The notes: generated from the letters alone by a model not told the origin. A DNA stretch of 64,000 nt from Mesostigma viride (GCA_009746045.1 RPFO01000418.1:2893240-2957239); one strand, 5' to 3'. Positions 39,075-49,111 are shown, counted from the first letter of the stretch. Numbers and translations are program-made.

Positions 39075-39493
39075 AAATGCATGCTTGGTACCAAGGGGTA
39101 GCCAGAAATTGTTTTTAGGCCATAGACAAACATATGTGCGAAGATGTGCAACTCAGTCAGTTTTTTAGGACTGAGCGTACACCATTTAAGGGTTAAATAC
39201 ATTTAAATAATTAGCCCCACAAGCCAGTCCACTGCAAATATACTTAAATATGTTTCCGCTAAAAGAGAGTTCTGGACAAATATATTTAAAAATTTTCCGC
39301 CTAAAGCAGTTCCTTCATAAATACATTTAAATATTTTCCCCCAAGTCAGGCAAACACAGCAAATAATATTTAGGGGACTAAATGTTCAATAAATAAAATA
39401 TGGGTAAGTATGCAAATATTTATTATATTTGTCCGACCTTTGAAGGATTCCTTCTTTGTACCCACATGACTGCAGTCATGTGCTTTTTGTTAA

Positions 39494-41199
39494 TTAATTA
39501 ATAGTTTGACTACAGCCTTCTACGTTTGTGAGTTCCCAGTCACCATCAATCAGCATCTCCAAACCCTCGTAACGCGTCAGGTCGAGGATGTCCCTTGCGT
39601 AAGTGCCGGTGCGGGGCACACGCGAGCCCGTGGACGGTGAGCCAGGGGTTGTGCTGCCACCTGTTTGAGCCAAGTTGTCAACAGGCATGTCACACATGGA
39701 AGAAGGGGCCATGCCTGGAGTTACCCCACACTGACCATCCACCGTGGCAGGAGAGGCTGCTGGCAAAGACCCCACATCTGTGGCTGTGGTGGGTTGTAAT
39801 GCACCTCCAGGCGCTGCAGGGGATGCCTTCGGGGCCACAGGCCACTGCCCTGCCTGCTTGGCCTCGAAGACTTTCCATGCCAGGGTGACCAGGTCGGTAA
39901 AATATGCTGCCCGCTCAATTAGCTCAATGCCCGGGTTGGAGTTTATCTCCAATAGGATCACGTTTAGCGATGAGTCCAGCATGAAGTCGAATGCGAACAT
40001 TTGGTAGTGGTGCCGGTTGGTAGGGCCTTGATTCCCCGTGCCTCCATCAGCATGACCAGAAGCATTCCTACCATGATGGCTAGTGCCAGCTTTCAACTCA
40101 TCTGCTTTATTGCTATCGGCAGCAGAGGCTGCAGCCACGCGCTCGCGCCACCTGTCGCTGCCCCCCGCGGCCATGCGCGCCTCCATTGCACGGAAGGACA
40201 TCACCATGGCTTGCTGGAATCGGGGGATGAGCGTGGCGTTCACGAAACCCTTGGGGACCAGCCCCCGCTCCACCGACAAATACTCGTCCAGCTCATCCAG
40301 CATCCACCAACGCTCCTCGAAAATGCGCGGTGGGCGCACATAACTGGTTTGCTTTATATGCCCCGCCGGCGTGGAGCCCTCGTTGCATTTGCCAGCAGCA
40401 GCCCCTTGCTTCTCGCCACCATTTTCACCCTTGGTCGGAGCCTTGCGCCCGCTGGTCAGGTGCCCGTTCAGGTCTGTCCAGTCTCTTGCGTTGTAGTTGT
40501 ACGGCGTGATGAGCGCGTAGTTGTCCAGGTGGCGGCGTGTGCACGCGACAACCAACGGCGACGTGCTCAGCACCAGCGCGAACATGCGAACATGAAACTT
40601 GCGCCCGTCAATCAGCAACGGGTCACGTACGTACTTCTGCATCACATGCTTCACATGCATCCCAAGCAGCTTTTGCTGTGGCGTCCGCACGGTGCCCTCT
40701 GGAAGTGCCTGTGCCGCCATCTGTGCGCACCGCTCCCCCTGAGGGCCGTACATCATGTGCAACACTTGGCAAGCAGGGCAGTCCTTGCCTCGGGCGCGAG
40801 GCGTTTTATCAGGGGATAGTGCAAGTATGTGCGTCCCTTTCCCCGCGTGCGCGTCGGTCATCTTGATGATCCACCACTCGTCCTCACCCCCCTCCTCCCC
40901 TTGACTGCTTGCTGCGAGACTGCCCTGTGGTGATGCCTTCCATCCGGCTTCCCCACCCCCCATTCCCCCCGGCCCCTGTGCGGCCCCACCCCAAGCTTCC
41001 CCATCCTTAACCCCACCACGCGATGACACCACGTCATCATTGTTCTGGGGCGCCATGTGTGTTCGGAAGAAGTGTTCGCACTCCCGCTGGTCGTACAGCC
41101 GGTAGGTGAACGGCAGCAGGCCACCGGCCACGTTGGCTGCGCACCGCGGCGACATCTGGTGCGCGTACCCTGCCAGGGTCTCCCACATCAAGCCCTTGT
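39494..41199 (-). CDS. Tubulin-tyrosine-ligase family (TTLL) protein, 5' exon(s) missing
   Basis: This is an ATP-grasp ligase that would add an amino acid to tubulin or another protein; in an alga a flagellar or cytoskeletal role is plausible. Minus-strand features in order: GLMWETLAGYAH, EDEWWIIKMTDAHAGKGTHI (ATP-binding strand with Lys), VMQKYVRDPLLIDGRKFHVR (Lys and the D-G-R-K-F-H-V-R core), MLDELDEYL, and the metal-binding end FDFMLD...VILLEINSNPGIE. The exon begins at a CCCGCAG acceptor (phase 1) near 41,199. Upstream open frame to 41,467 is only the adjoining minisatellite, so earlier exons are undetermined. Low-complexity Gly/Ala inserts interrupt the core. Confidence 0.8.
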
Positions 41200-41242
41200 C
41201 TGCGGGCGGGCGAGTTGGGTGAGGGGATGGGGGCGCAAGTCC

Positions 41243-41548
41243 ATGGATGGGCGACAAGGCAGGTGGGCAATGGCAGGTGGGCAACAAGGCCTGGGTGGGC
41301 AAAGGCAGGTGGGCAACGTCTGAAAGGCAGGTGGGCAATACATGGCATGTGGGCAATGCATAGCTATAGGTGGGCATGCAATGAGGCAGGTGGGCAATGG
41401 CAGGTGGGCAATGGCAGGTGGGCAATGGCATGTGGGCAATGGCAGGTGGGCAATGGCAGGTGGGCAATGGCAGGTGGGCAATGGCAGGTGCATGGGCAAT
41501 GGCAGGTGGGCAATGGCAGGTGCATGGGCAATGGCAGGAGGGCGAGAT
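41243..41548. repeat. 14 bp minisatellite GGCAATGGCAGGTG
   Basis: About 20 imperfect tandem copies directly upstream (in gene sense) of the TTLL exon acceptor, so probably intronic. Frames such as HCPPAIAHLPLPTC on the minus strand are repeat artefacts. Confidence 0.9.
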
Positions 41549-41904
41549 GGTGGGTCATGGGCATGATGGTGGGGTTTGGGCAAGATGGTGGGCGGCAAAT
41601 GGGTGTGGGTGACAGTAAGGGGTCTGATATTATGTTCCCATGCAGGTGGTCGCCAGGGAACAGCTACCTATGCTAGGCCATTAAAAAATATACTACGTAC
41701 ACTACTGTAATATACCACCTAGTACTACTGTACATAGTATATACAAGTTTACAAAAAAACAATAAAATTAAAAAAAAAAACATTATTGTGTGTATGATTA
41801 TTGGTAGTATATATTTTTACATACATAATATTTTTTTAAAAAAATTAATAATTTACTTTAAACAAGTGAGATACAACAACAAGTGAGATATCCGATAAGC
41901 ACAA

Positions 41905-42543
41905 TTAATTGAGCCGCCAAGCCTCGTGCCAGTGAGCAGCGGTGATTCCTGGCCCCGCACCTAAGAGGAAGTTGCATCCCGGAAACAGGTTGGACATCAT
42001 GGGAGAAGAGCCACTCGGCGCCTCGGTCAACGGTTTGATGGACCACAGTATCCTTGGAACCGGTCGGTCGCAGCGTACAAGACCAGGAATCGTGTAATTG
42101 GGCCACGATTGCAGCCGAACCACGTCTTCCCGGGTCACCCACACCCACCCTTTGCGACACAGGTCCGTACTGATCAATCTGCTTGTCATAATGTCTAAGG
42201 TATTAGTCGGCATATTTATATCATAATCAACAGAGAAAACCCCTGCGCATTTCTGTGCCTCGCGATCGGAAATTTTCTCGAATTTGCGGACGCAAAGTTC
42301 CTTAACGGAGGGTATCGCCATTCTCTCAAGAACTTTGGTCGCCATCATCTCTGCCTCGTTGGAGCCTCCGTGCTGAAACAGCGAAGCTGGAGAGAGCCTA
42401 CGCTTGCTCTCGTCCAGGAAAAACGCACAGCGGCAATACGTGCGCCATGCTTCTTGCATCGCCATATCTTGACTTTGGCCTTCGCATGGACCCAATATTT
42501 GCAGGATCAAATACAGGCTCATCCATATTATGGCCTGCAGCAT
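41905..42543 (-). CDS. Secreted Cys-rich protein of unknown function
   Basis: 212 residues. I choose the ATG at 42,543, since the longer frame starts only with TTG. The N-terminus MLQAIIWMSLYLILQILGPC is a clear signal peptide. The mature part has about nine Cys (YCRCAFF, ELCVRK, KCAGVF, DLCRKG, VRCDRP, GCNFLL), Trp-rich stretches and no membrane helix. No family is recognised. It lies divergent to the duplicated 5' gene fragment that starts 85 bases away. AT-rich DNA follows its stop (41,690-41,900). Confidence 0.65.
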   Translation of the reverse strand: MLQAIIWMSLYLILQILGPCEGQSQDMAMQEAWRTYCRCAFFLDESKRRLSPASLFQHGGSNEAEMMATKVLERMAIPSVKELCVRKFEKISDREAQKCAGVFSVDYDINMPTNTLDIMTSRLISTDLCRKGWVWVTREDVVRLQSWPNYTIPGLVRCDRPVPRILWSIKPLTEAPSGSSPMMSNLFPGCNFLLGAGPGITAAHWHEAWRLN

Positions 42544-42628
42544 TGTCGGCGACCCCAAGAAGGAAGAAATGCAGAGGGAATGTGGCTCTGACAGCCGGAG
42601 CCGGGAAATGTCACTGTGCAGTGACTAA

Positions 42629-43818
42629 TAATTCTGTACGTCTTGTCCGTAATCTACTGTGACGTCAGCATGTTGTTGGACATGCCTCGATCAGCAGCCT
42701 CTCGCCGGCCTGCGATCTGCTCTGCTGTCTGCGCAGGTGGCTGACTGACGAGACGGTGCAGTCAGCAGTGGTCACTGGTCACTGGCCAGTAAATTAATAT
42801 CTCTGAGCATCGTTCGCGTAATCAATTACCGCATCCATACAAATTACAAATAATTATGTCCAGTGTTCATAACTCCTAACTTTTAGTAGGTTTTGCACCT
42901 CTGCTGAAATAATTGCCCAGTCCTAAGTACAGTACTGTAGCCCTGTTGGATATATGTTACAGGACTCGCGCTGGACAGCAAAGGCAGGTTTATTATAGAC
43001 AACGGCCTCCATTGTGTCGATCATCATTACTTTTCTGGCGGCCTCAATGACATCATCGACGGGCAATGCTTCCCGGCTTTCACGCGGGCTCCTGGCTCTG
43101 GTGTTGGCGCTCCATGCCTGCCATGAAATGCACTCTGCGCTATGCGCTGCCGGAGCGATGGCAGTTAAGCGGAACGCCGGCCCTCCAGAGGAGATTCCTC
43201 TCGTAGCTTATCATAATTGCCGCGACACTGCAGGTTTGTCCGGGCACAAGGTGCGTAGCAGGAGCGTGTGGAAGGAGCTCAACCATGTAGAATTGACGAC
43301 ACTCCGACCTGGAGGGCAGCTAAAAAGTTTAACGTTTATGAACGTTGAAGCGGCCTCCTCTTCTAATTCGAGTGCGAGCGAGATTCTGGACAGGATCGAG
43401 CTGGTTGTATCCGGTAAATCTCGAAGGAAAGCATCCAGTCTTAGTCCTGATGTCGCCACCACGACAGCGATCACCAGCGATCCTTTGTCGACCCAGCCGT
43501 CAAGCTGCACTTCCGAAGAACTAAGCTGCATGACGCGGCGCGCGATGCCAGTCTTGAACCGTCATCGACTGATGACGTCAATGTCGAGCAAGCGATGAAG
43601 GCGGTGTCCCTCCGGCTCCATCCCGCGTACGCCAAGCATGTACCCAGTTCTAGTAGAGCGAACTCCAATTACGACACCCGCCCTCCGCCCCTCGTCATCG
43701 CCACGGGGTACGCCGACGTGGCTCTCGAAGCCGGCTTCAAGAGCGCGGAACATTTTGTGGGTGCCCCCGTCGAGTTAGACATCTGTGTGGTGTCAGGTGA
43801 TGCCCACGAGGAGCTTAG
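42629..43818 (+). pseudogene. Segmental duplication, copy 2: truncated and frameshifted 5' end of the large host gene
   Basis: Near-identical copy of 3,023-4,201 with the same 5' flank. A 1 base deletion near 43,490 (TCGACCCAGCC against TCGAGCCCAGCC) breaks the frame. Homology stops abruptly at 43,818 (GAGCTTAG), well before the end of exon 1, so no hydrolase or later parts are present. Any product would be a short secreted fragment. Confidence 0.9.
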
Positions 43819-44385
43819 TTATTCTAGGACTTCAGGCCTAGACTATCAGTACACGTGGCGTTGTCCCCGTCTCCCAAGTGGGATACGGACATGGACGGTG
43901 GTGTAGTACACTGGACATATCTCTACTAGGGTTTAGATCCGCACGTGCCATATTGGGCACGTGGGTGCTAGATATTAGCACTGAGATATGTAGGGCACAC
44001 GCACGTGGGTATTCACGTGGTAGGGTTTATGAGCTGTGACGCAGACCACAAGGTGGTTGCAGTGCTAGTCCTGTACGGAGGTCCTAGGGGAGGTCCAGGA
44101 CCATCCACGTAGTGCTGTTAGGCAGCCGGTGCCTGTGGGCATCGTATCAGTCCTAGCTGGAGTAGATCTAGCTGGACGGAGCCAGCACCTCATTGGTTAG
44201 CACTAGTACAGGATAGCTAGGTTACCCTAACCTACGTGCCCATGCAATCCAGCTTGGCAAGCTTGCATGGATTGATATATGCCAGCCATTGCATAATCAA
44301 ACACGCGTTCGCATCCATTGCACGAGTGCCATAACTTGCATTTATAAAAACTCTCACAGTTTTTATACTACTCTCTCATTTTAAA
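43819..44385. other. Junction region with many CACGTG sites, no gene seen
   Basis: Between the host duplication and the first viral-side open frame. Several G-box-like CACGTG and ACGTG words occur (for example near 43,852, 43,952, 43,970, 44,004 and 44,016). There is an imperfect inverted repeat around CAATCCAGCTTGGCAAGCTT. No coding feature is recognised. Confidence 0.5.
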
Positions 44386-44583
44386 ATGTCGAACGTTTCT
44401 GATCGTGAGTGCTCTTCGGAGTCAAGCCTGTCCCCGTCGTCCGAAGATTTGGACTACCGGGCGGCAGTGCGGGGCCGGCAGGGTAGGAATGATCACGCTG
44501 GCAGCGATGCCGGCAGTGGTCGCTCGTCTTCGGACGAGGACCCGCGGTTCCTGGATCAGCTGGCGGCGCCAGCAACTACGTGA
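44386..44583 (+). CDS. N-terminal fragment of an acidic Ser-rich protein, cut by the palindrome
   Basis: It starts MSNVSDRECSSESSLSPSSE and continues acidic/Ser-rich to SSDEDPRFLDQLAAP. Such beginnings are common in transposase and regulatory proteins, but no family can be named. The last residues derive from the inverted repeat, which begins at 44,569, so the original gene was probably interrupted there. An AT-rich TTTTTATACTA sequence lies about 20 bases upstream of the ATG. Confidence 0.4.
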   Translation: MSNVSDRECSSESSLSPSSEDLDYRAAVRGRQGRNDHAGSDAGSGRSSSDEDPRFLDQLAAPATT

Positions 44584-44837
44584 GCTACCCCCCCAGAGCC
44601 TCTGCAGCCCCCAGTCCCCCTAGACCCCCTAGACCCCTTGGACCCCCCGGAGCCCCCGGTCCGAACAGAAGTCCTGTAATCTCCACCGCCGCCGTCGCCT
44701 GTCCCGGCCCCGGGAGGCGGCGAAGGGGCAAACGAGGGGGGAGAAGGTAATCCACCTCCGACCGGCGAGAGGGGCCGGAGAGGCCCCGCCAATTTCACTC
44801 GCCCCCCGCCCCGGCCCTCCCGATGGGCGACGCTTGC

Positions 44838-44992
44838 TTGGATTCTCTTGCACTACTTCTTTTTTAGACTCTTTCAAAAATAATTATATGGGTAATGAAA
44901 AATTGCAAAGGGTATAGGCTATATATAGGGCTATATATACAGGAATAATATTTCCCGGGGTGGCTGAAAAAGAAGTCGTGCACGAGAATCCA
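44838..44992. promoter_or_regulatory. Divergent pair of 28 bp elements around an AT-rich core (left arm)
   Basis: An element AAAAAGAAGTMGTGCA-n-GAGAATCCA occurs on the minus strand at 44,838-44,865 and on the plus strand at 44,966-44,992. The two point away from each other across 100 bases of AT-rich, TATA-bearing DNA (GGCTATATATAGGGCTATAT). GC-rich DNA follows on each outer side. This arrangement could be a bidirectional promoter or a replication origin. It is repeated in the right arm and at 57.1 kb. Confidence 0.6.
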
Positions 44993-45204
44993 CTCCACCT
45001 CCGATGGTCGGGGGCGGCGGGAGAGGTGGCGGCAGGTTCGCTCGCCCCCCGTCCCGGGTCCGTCGCGCCCCGAGTCTGGATGTGTTTGAAATGTCCTTTT
45101 CCCTCCTGGAGGGGCGGCGCGGGCGGGTGGGGGTCGAGGGTGGATGAGAATGCGTGGTTTCGGTCGGGCTTCTTTCTGTCGAGTCGACCCGGGTTCTCCC
45201 GTTC

Positions 45205-45288
45205 CAGTCTGCGTCCCGGCACCCCCCGGGCCGGGGTTGGGAGGGGGTTGCGCTTAGGGGTCGGGAAATAAAATGTGGGGGTATGAGT
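45205..45288 (+). promoter_or_regulatory. Shared upstream cassette, copy 1
   Basis: About 84 bases of the form CGGCACCCCCCGGGCCGGGG...GGGGGTTGCGCTTAGGGG...GGGAAATAAAATGTGGGGGT, directly before the ATG at 45,289. It is nearly the same as 45,763-45,846 before the next gene. The core TGCGCTTA-n-GGGAATAAAATGTGGGGG is the best candidate for a viral promoter in this window. Confidence 0.65.
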
Positions 45289-45757
45289 ATGGAGACCTCC
45301 GCCTGCTGCGAGTGCGGACGCGCCCTCCCGATGAACGGCCCCCCTTCCTTCTGCGCCGAGTGCCGGCGGGCGATCCTGGAGGACCCTGGAGGACATCCTG
45401 ACCTGCCACGACTGCCGGCGCGGCATCCCGCTGGAGGGCTGGGACCCGGACGACAAGGAGGACACACGCGCGTACATGCGGGGTCTGGTGCCGGCCATGT
45501 GGCCCGGCCAGGAGAGCGGCCCGTGCCTGGTCTGCCGCGGGTGCCACGCGAAGGAGGCGAGGCAGGAGGAGTGGGAGGACCCTCCGCCGTTGCTGGATGA
45601 GCCGTTGAGCGCGGACGCCATGCTGATCCTCTGCATCCTGAAGGGCGTGAAGCTGCCCTCTAAGTACGAGTGGCAGACCCCTCCGGCCATGTGGGTGGTT
45701 CGCGACGGGGGAGTGGTGCTGGCCAGCCCCGCGACCCTGGGCCCGGCGGGTGAGTGA
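45289..45757 (+). pseudogene. Cys-rich zinc-ribbon-like protein, frameshifted (left arm)
   Basis: The start ATG follows the shared cassette. Cys pairs appear as CCEC, CAEC, CHDC and CLVCRGC, suggesting two or more zinc-binding knuckles, followed by an acidic and then neutral C-terminus ending LASPATLGPAGE. A 10 base tandem duplication (CTGGAGGACC twice, near 45,377) shifts the frame after the second Cys pair. The same duplication is in the right-arm copy. Function unknown; viral zinc-ribbon proteins are often transcription-related or structural. Confidence 0.65.
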
Positions 45758-45762
45758 CGGAT

Positions 45763-45846
45763 GCGAGTCTGGTGCCCGCGCCCCCCGGGCCGGGGTTAAG
45801 AGGGGGCTGCGCTTACGGGGGAGGGAATAAAATGTGGGGGTATGAT
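45763..45846 (+). promoter_or_regulatory. Shared upstream cassette, copy 2
   Basis: Differs from copy 1 at a handful of positions (GTTAAGAGGGGGCTGCGCTTAC). It overlaps an in-frame upstream ATG (45,832). By analogy with copy 1, where that ATG is out of frame with the gene, I treat the ATG as part of the promoter motif. Confidence 0.6.
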
Positions 45847-45873
45847 AACAGCGGCGACGGGCGAGAAACGGAG

Positions 45874-46761
45874 ATGGCAACCCCGGAGTTCTACGTGACG
45901 AACGACGCGGAGGACAAGTGGCGCCAGAGGGTGGGGTCTTCGGTGCAGACCTTCAACTCTGCCCTGCGGTACAAGTGCGCGAAGACGGGGAGGGGGTTCA
46001 AGCGTTTCCGCGAGTCGAAGGCCCGCGACATGTGGGACGGCAGGTGCGCCAAGTGCGCGACCCCGATCCGCTTCCACTCGTCGGAGGAGGTCCCCCACAT
46101 GGGGATCCTGGTGCGTTATCTGGTCCCGGACGGCGCGGGGCTGTCTCTGACCGAGTCGGCGACGGGCATGCCCCCCGAGTGGAGGTGCGGGCGTTGCAGG
46201 GTGGGCCCTCTGGAATCGGAGTACGACGAGCTGAAGCACCTCAGGATGGAGGAGGAGTACCTGCGCGCCCGGAAGGGGCTGCCCATCCCGGACGACTCCC
46301 CGCCCGTGCTGCCCTTCCCGGAGGCGGCACCGGCCGGGAAGCGGCCCAGGAGCCCTTGCCAGCATTACGGGGAGTGCCCCCCCGATGTCGACCCCGCGGT
46401 GTGGTCGCACGTGAAGAAAGCGTTCTACGGCGTCCAGTCGAGGGTGAAGAGCGACCTGCCCCTGAGCTGGCAGTCCACGCCCCACGGGGAGCGAGACCTG
46501 TCCCCGCGCCTGCTGGAGGCCGTCAGGAAACTGGAGAGCCAGGAGTGGCGCTGCGGCCACTGCGAGGGGCGGATGTCGCTGGACTCCCCTGAGCTCGCCC
46601 CGTCCCCCGACAAGACGGACACGTTCGACAGGACGTACTTCCCCGACAACTACAGGTGGCTGCACGCGGGGTGCAACCGGGCCAAAGCCGTGGACGACTC
46701 CATAGACCAGTGCAGGCGCAGGATGGCGGAGTACGAGAAGCTGCCGGACCCCGTGGAATGA
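45874..46761 (+). CDS. HNH-like zinc-finger protein (left arm, intact)
   Basis: 295 residues from MATPEFYVTND; an upstream in-frame start at 45,832 is possible. The N-terminal part has the motif GRCAKCATPI, then WRCGRCRVGP. The C-terminal part has WRCGHCEGRM followed by DRTYFPDNYRWLHAGCNRAKA. This matches the layout of HNH/endonuclease VII-type treble clefs (C-x2-C, then D-R..., then H-x2-C-N-x-A-K). A paralogue lies at 50,074-50,754. It may be a homing-type or recombination nuclease. An AATAAA lies 16 bases after the stop. Confidence 0.8.
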   Translation: MATPEFYVTNDAEDKWRQRVGSSVQTFNSALRYKCAKTGRGFKRFRESKARDMWDGRCAKCATPIRFHSSEEVPHMGILVRYLVPDGAGLSLTESATGMPPEWRCGRCRVGPLESEYDELKHLRMEEEYLRARKGLPIPDDSPPVLPFPEAAPAGKRPRSPCQHYGECPPDVDPAVWSHVKKAFYGVQSRVKSDLPLSWQSTPHGERDLSPRLLEAVRKLESQEWRCGHCEGRMSLDSPELAPSPDKTDTFDRTYFPDNYRWLHAGCNRAKAVDDSIDQCRRRMAEYEKLPDPVE

Positions 46762-46776
46762 TGAACGCCGTATGCT

Positions 46777-46782
46777 AATAAA
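46777..46782 (+). terminator. AATAAA polyadenylation-like signal
   Basis: TATGCTAATAAAGACACCCC follows the HNH-like gene. Similar AATAAA words follow the genes ending at 51,872 (51,875) and 53,573 (53,607), which suggests a common 3' end signal. Confidence 0.4.
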
Positions 46783-46852
46783 GACACCCCTCGTCCAATG
46801 CCACGTGTCACCTCATCGCTAGACAGTCCCAAAGCAAAAAGGGCCGGGTTCG

Positions 46853-46977
46853 CCAGCATAAGGGGCTGGTTTCAAACAGGGTGGGCCAGCATAAGGGGCT
46901 GGTTTCAAACAGGGTGGGCCAGCATAAGGGGCTGGTTTCAAACAGGGTGGGCCGGGTTTGACAGCATAAGGGCCGGT
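46853..46977. repeat. 33 bp tandem repeat near palindrome centre (left)
   Basis: CCAGCATAAGGGGCTGGTTT plus 13 bases is repeated at 46,853, 46,886 and 46,919, then a partial copy. Tandem repeats close to a hairpin tip are a known feature of several large DNA virus termini. Confidence 0.95.
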
Positions 46978-47005
46978 GCGGTTACTGGAAAAAATATCTA
47001 ACCCC

Positions 47006-47093
47006 GTTTCTGATCAGTCCCGGGGACATGTCCCATGGCAGGCCCTGGACAGGGCCGGTAGAGGCCTAGACTCTCAGGTATATCCTATACCAT
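47006..47093. other. 88 bp unpaired centre of the palindrome (candidate joined hairpin tip)
   Basis: The only non-mirrored sequence between the arms. It contains short internal palindromes (GGGACATGTCCC; GGCCCTGGACAGGGCC). If the arms are joined viral ends, this is where the two termini meet. Confidence 0.6.
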
Positions 47094-47337
47094 GGGGTTA
47101 GATATTTTTTCCAGTAACCGCACCGGCCCTTATGCTGTCAAACCCGGCCCACCCTGTTTGAAACCAGCCCCTTATGCTGGCCCACCCTGTTTGAAACCAG
47201 CCCCTTATGCTGGCCCACCCTGTTTGAAACCAGCCCCTTATGCTGGCGAACCCGGCCCTTTTTGCTTTGGGACTGTCTAGCGATGAGGTGACACGTGGCA
47301 TTGGACGAGGGGTGTCTTTATTAGCATACGGCGTTCA

Positions 47338-48229
47338 TCATTCCACGGGGTCCGGCAGCTTCTCGTACTCCGCCATCCTGCGCCTGCACTGGTCTATGGA
47401 GTCGTCCACGGCTTTGGCCCGGTTGCACCCCGCGTGCAGCCACCTGTAGTTGTCGGGGAAGTACGTCCTGTCGAACGTGTCCGTCTTGTCGGGGGACGGG
47501 GCGAGCTCAGGGGAGTCCAGCGACATCCGCCCCTCGCAGTGGCCGCAGCGCCACTCCTGGCTCTCCAGTTTCCTGACGGCCTCCAGCAGGCGCGGGGACA
47601 GGTCTCGCTCCCCGTGGGGCGTGGACTGCCAGCTCAGGGGCAGGTCGCTCTTCACCCTCGACTGGACGCCGTAGAACGCTTTCTTCACGTGCGACCACAC
47701 CGCGGGGTCGACATCGGGGGGGCACTCCCCGTAATGCTGGCAAGGGCTCCTGGGCCGCTTCCCGGCCGGTGCCGCCTCCGGGAAGGGCAGCACGGGCGGG
47801 GAGTCGTCCGGGATGGGCAGCCCCTTCCGGGCGCGCAGGTACTCCTCCTCCATCCTGAGGTGCTTCAGCTCGTCGTACTCCGATTCCAGAGGGCCCACCC
47901 TGCAACGCCCGCACCTCCACTCGGGGGGCATGCCCGTCGCCGACTCGGTCAGAGACAGCCCCGCGCCGTCCGGGACCAGATAACGCACCAGGATCCCCAT
48001 GTGGGGGACCTCCTCCGACGTCGGAGTGGAAGCGGATCGGGGTCGCGCACTTGGCGCACCTGCCGTCCCACATGTCGCGGGCCTTCGACTCGCGGAAACG
48101 CTTGAACCCCCTCCCCGTCTTCGCGCACTTGTACCGCAGGGCAGAGTTGAAGGTCTGCACCGAAGACCCCACCCTCTGGCGCCACTTGTCCTCCGCGTCG
48201 TTCGTCACGTAGAACTCCGGGGTTGCCAT
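47338..48229 (-). pseudogene. HNH-like zinc-finger protein (right arm, frameshifted)
   Basis: Mirror copy of 45,874-46,761. A 4 base insertion (TCGG near 48,018-48,024) breaks the frame just after the first Cys motif, so the N-terminal about 70 residues and the remaining C-terminal part are in different frames. The left-arm copy is intact. Confidence 0.85.
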
Positions 48230-48345
48230 CTCCGTTTCTCGCCCGTCGCCGCTGTTATCATACCCCCACATTTTATTCCCTCCCCCGTAAGCGCAGCCCC
48301 CTCTTAACCCCGGCCCGGGGGGCGCGGGCACCAGACTCGCATCCG

Positions 48346-48814
48346 TCACTCACCCGCCGGGCCCAGGGTCGCGGGGCTGGCCAGCACCACTCCCCCGTCG
48401 CGAACCACCCACATGGCCGGAGGGGTCTGCCACTCGTACTTAGAGGGCAGCTTCACGCCCTTCAGGATGCAGAGGATCAGCATGGCGTCCGCGCTCAACG
48501 GCTCATCCAGCAACGGCGGAGGGTCCTCCCACTCCTCCTGCCTCGCCTCCTTCGCGTGGCACCCGCGGCAGACCAGGCACGGGCCGCTCTCCTGGCCGGG
48601 CCACATGGCCGGCACCAGACCCCGCATGTACGCGCGTGTGTCCTCCTTGTCGTCCGGGTCCCAGCCCTCCAGCGGGATGCCGCGCCGGCAGTCGTGGCAG
48701 GTCAGGATGTCCTCCAGGGTCCTCCAGGATCGCCCGCCGGCACTCGGCGCAGAAGGAAGGGGGGCCGTTCATCGGGAGGGCGCGTCCGCACTCGCAGCAG
48801 GCGGAGGTCTCCAT
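48346..48814 (-). pseudogene. Cys-rich zinc-ribbon-like protein, frameshifted (right arm)
   Basis: Mirror copy of 45,289-45,757 with the identical 10 base duplication. Because both arms share the same lesion, the mutation either predates the arm duplication or was spread by gene conversion. Confidence 0.65.
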
Positions 48815-49111
48815 ACTCATACCCCCACATTTTATTTCCCGACCCCTAAGCGCAACCCCCTCCCAACCCCGGCCCGGGGGGCGCCGGGACGCAGACTGGA
48901 ACGGGAGAACCCGGGTCGACTCGACAGAAAGAAGCCCGACCGAAACCACGCATTCTCATCCACCCTCGACCCCCCACCCGCCCGCGCCGCCCCTCCAGGA
49001 GGGAAAAGGACATTTCAAACACATCCAGACTCGGGGCGCGACGGACCCGGGACGGGGGGCGAGCGAACCTGCCGCCACCTCTCCCGCCGCCCCCGACCAT
49101 CGGAGGTGGAG

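Larger units (their letters stand above)
44569..47005 (+). repeat. Left arm of 2.44 kb inverted repeat (viral terminus)
   Basis: The reverse complement of this arm is 47,094-49,535. I find three differences: one substitution near 45,221, one extra C in the right arm's C-run (about 48,975) and a 4 base insertion in the right arm (about 48,018-48,024). Chloroviruses and other large DNA viruses are known for inverted terminal repeats with hairpin ends; the match to such a terminus is inferred. Confidence 0.97.

Noticed and set aside
44960-45271. Peptides such as MAEKEVVHENPLHL from the 28 bp element
   Set aside because: The element recurs in opposite orientations, and the frames beyond it are not conserved between loci, so conservation appears to be at the DNA level.
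45254-46665. Arg/Pro/Ala-rich minus-strand frames over the left-arm genes (and mirror frames in the right arm)
   Set aside because: Shadows in GC-rich DNA; the opposite strand carries Cys motifs and a shared promoter cassette.
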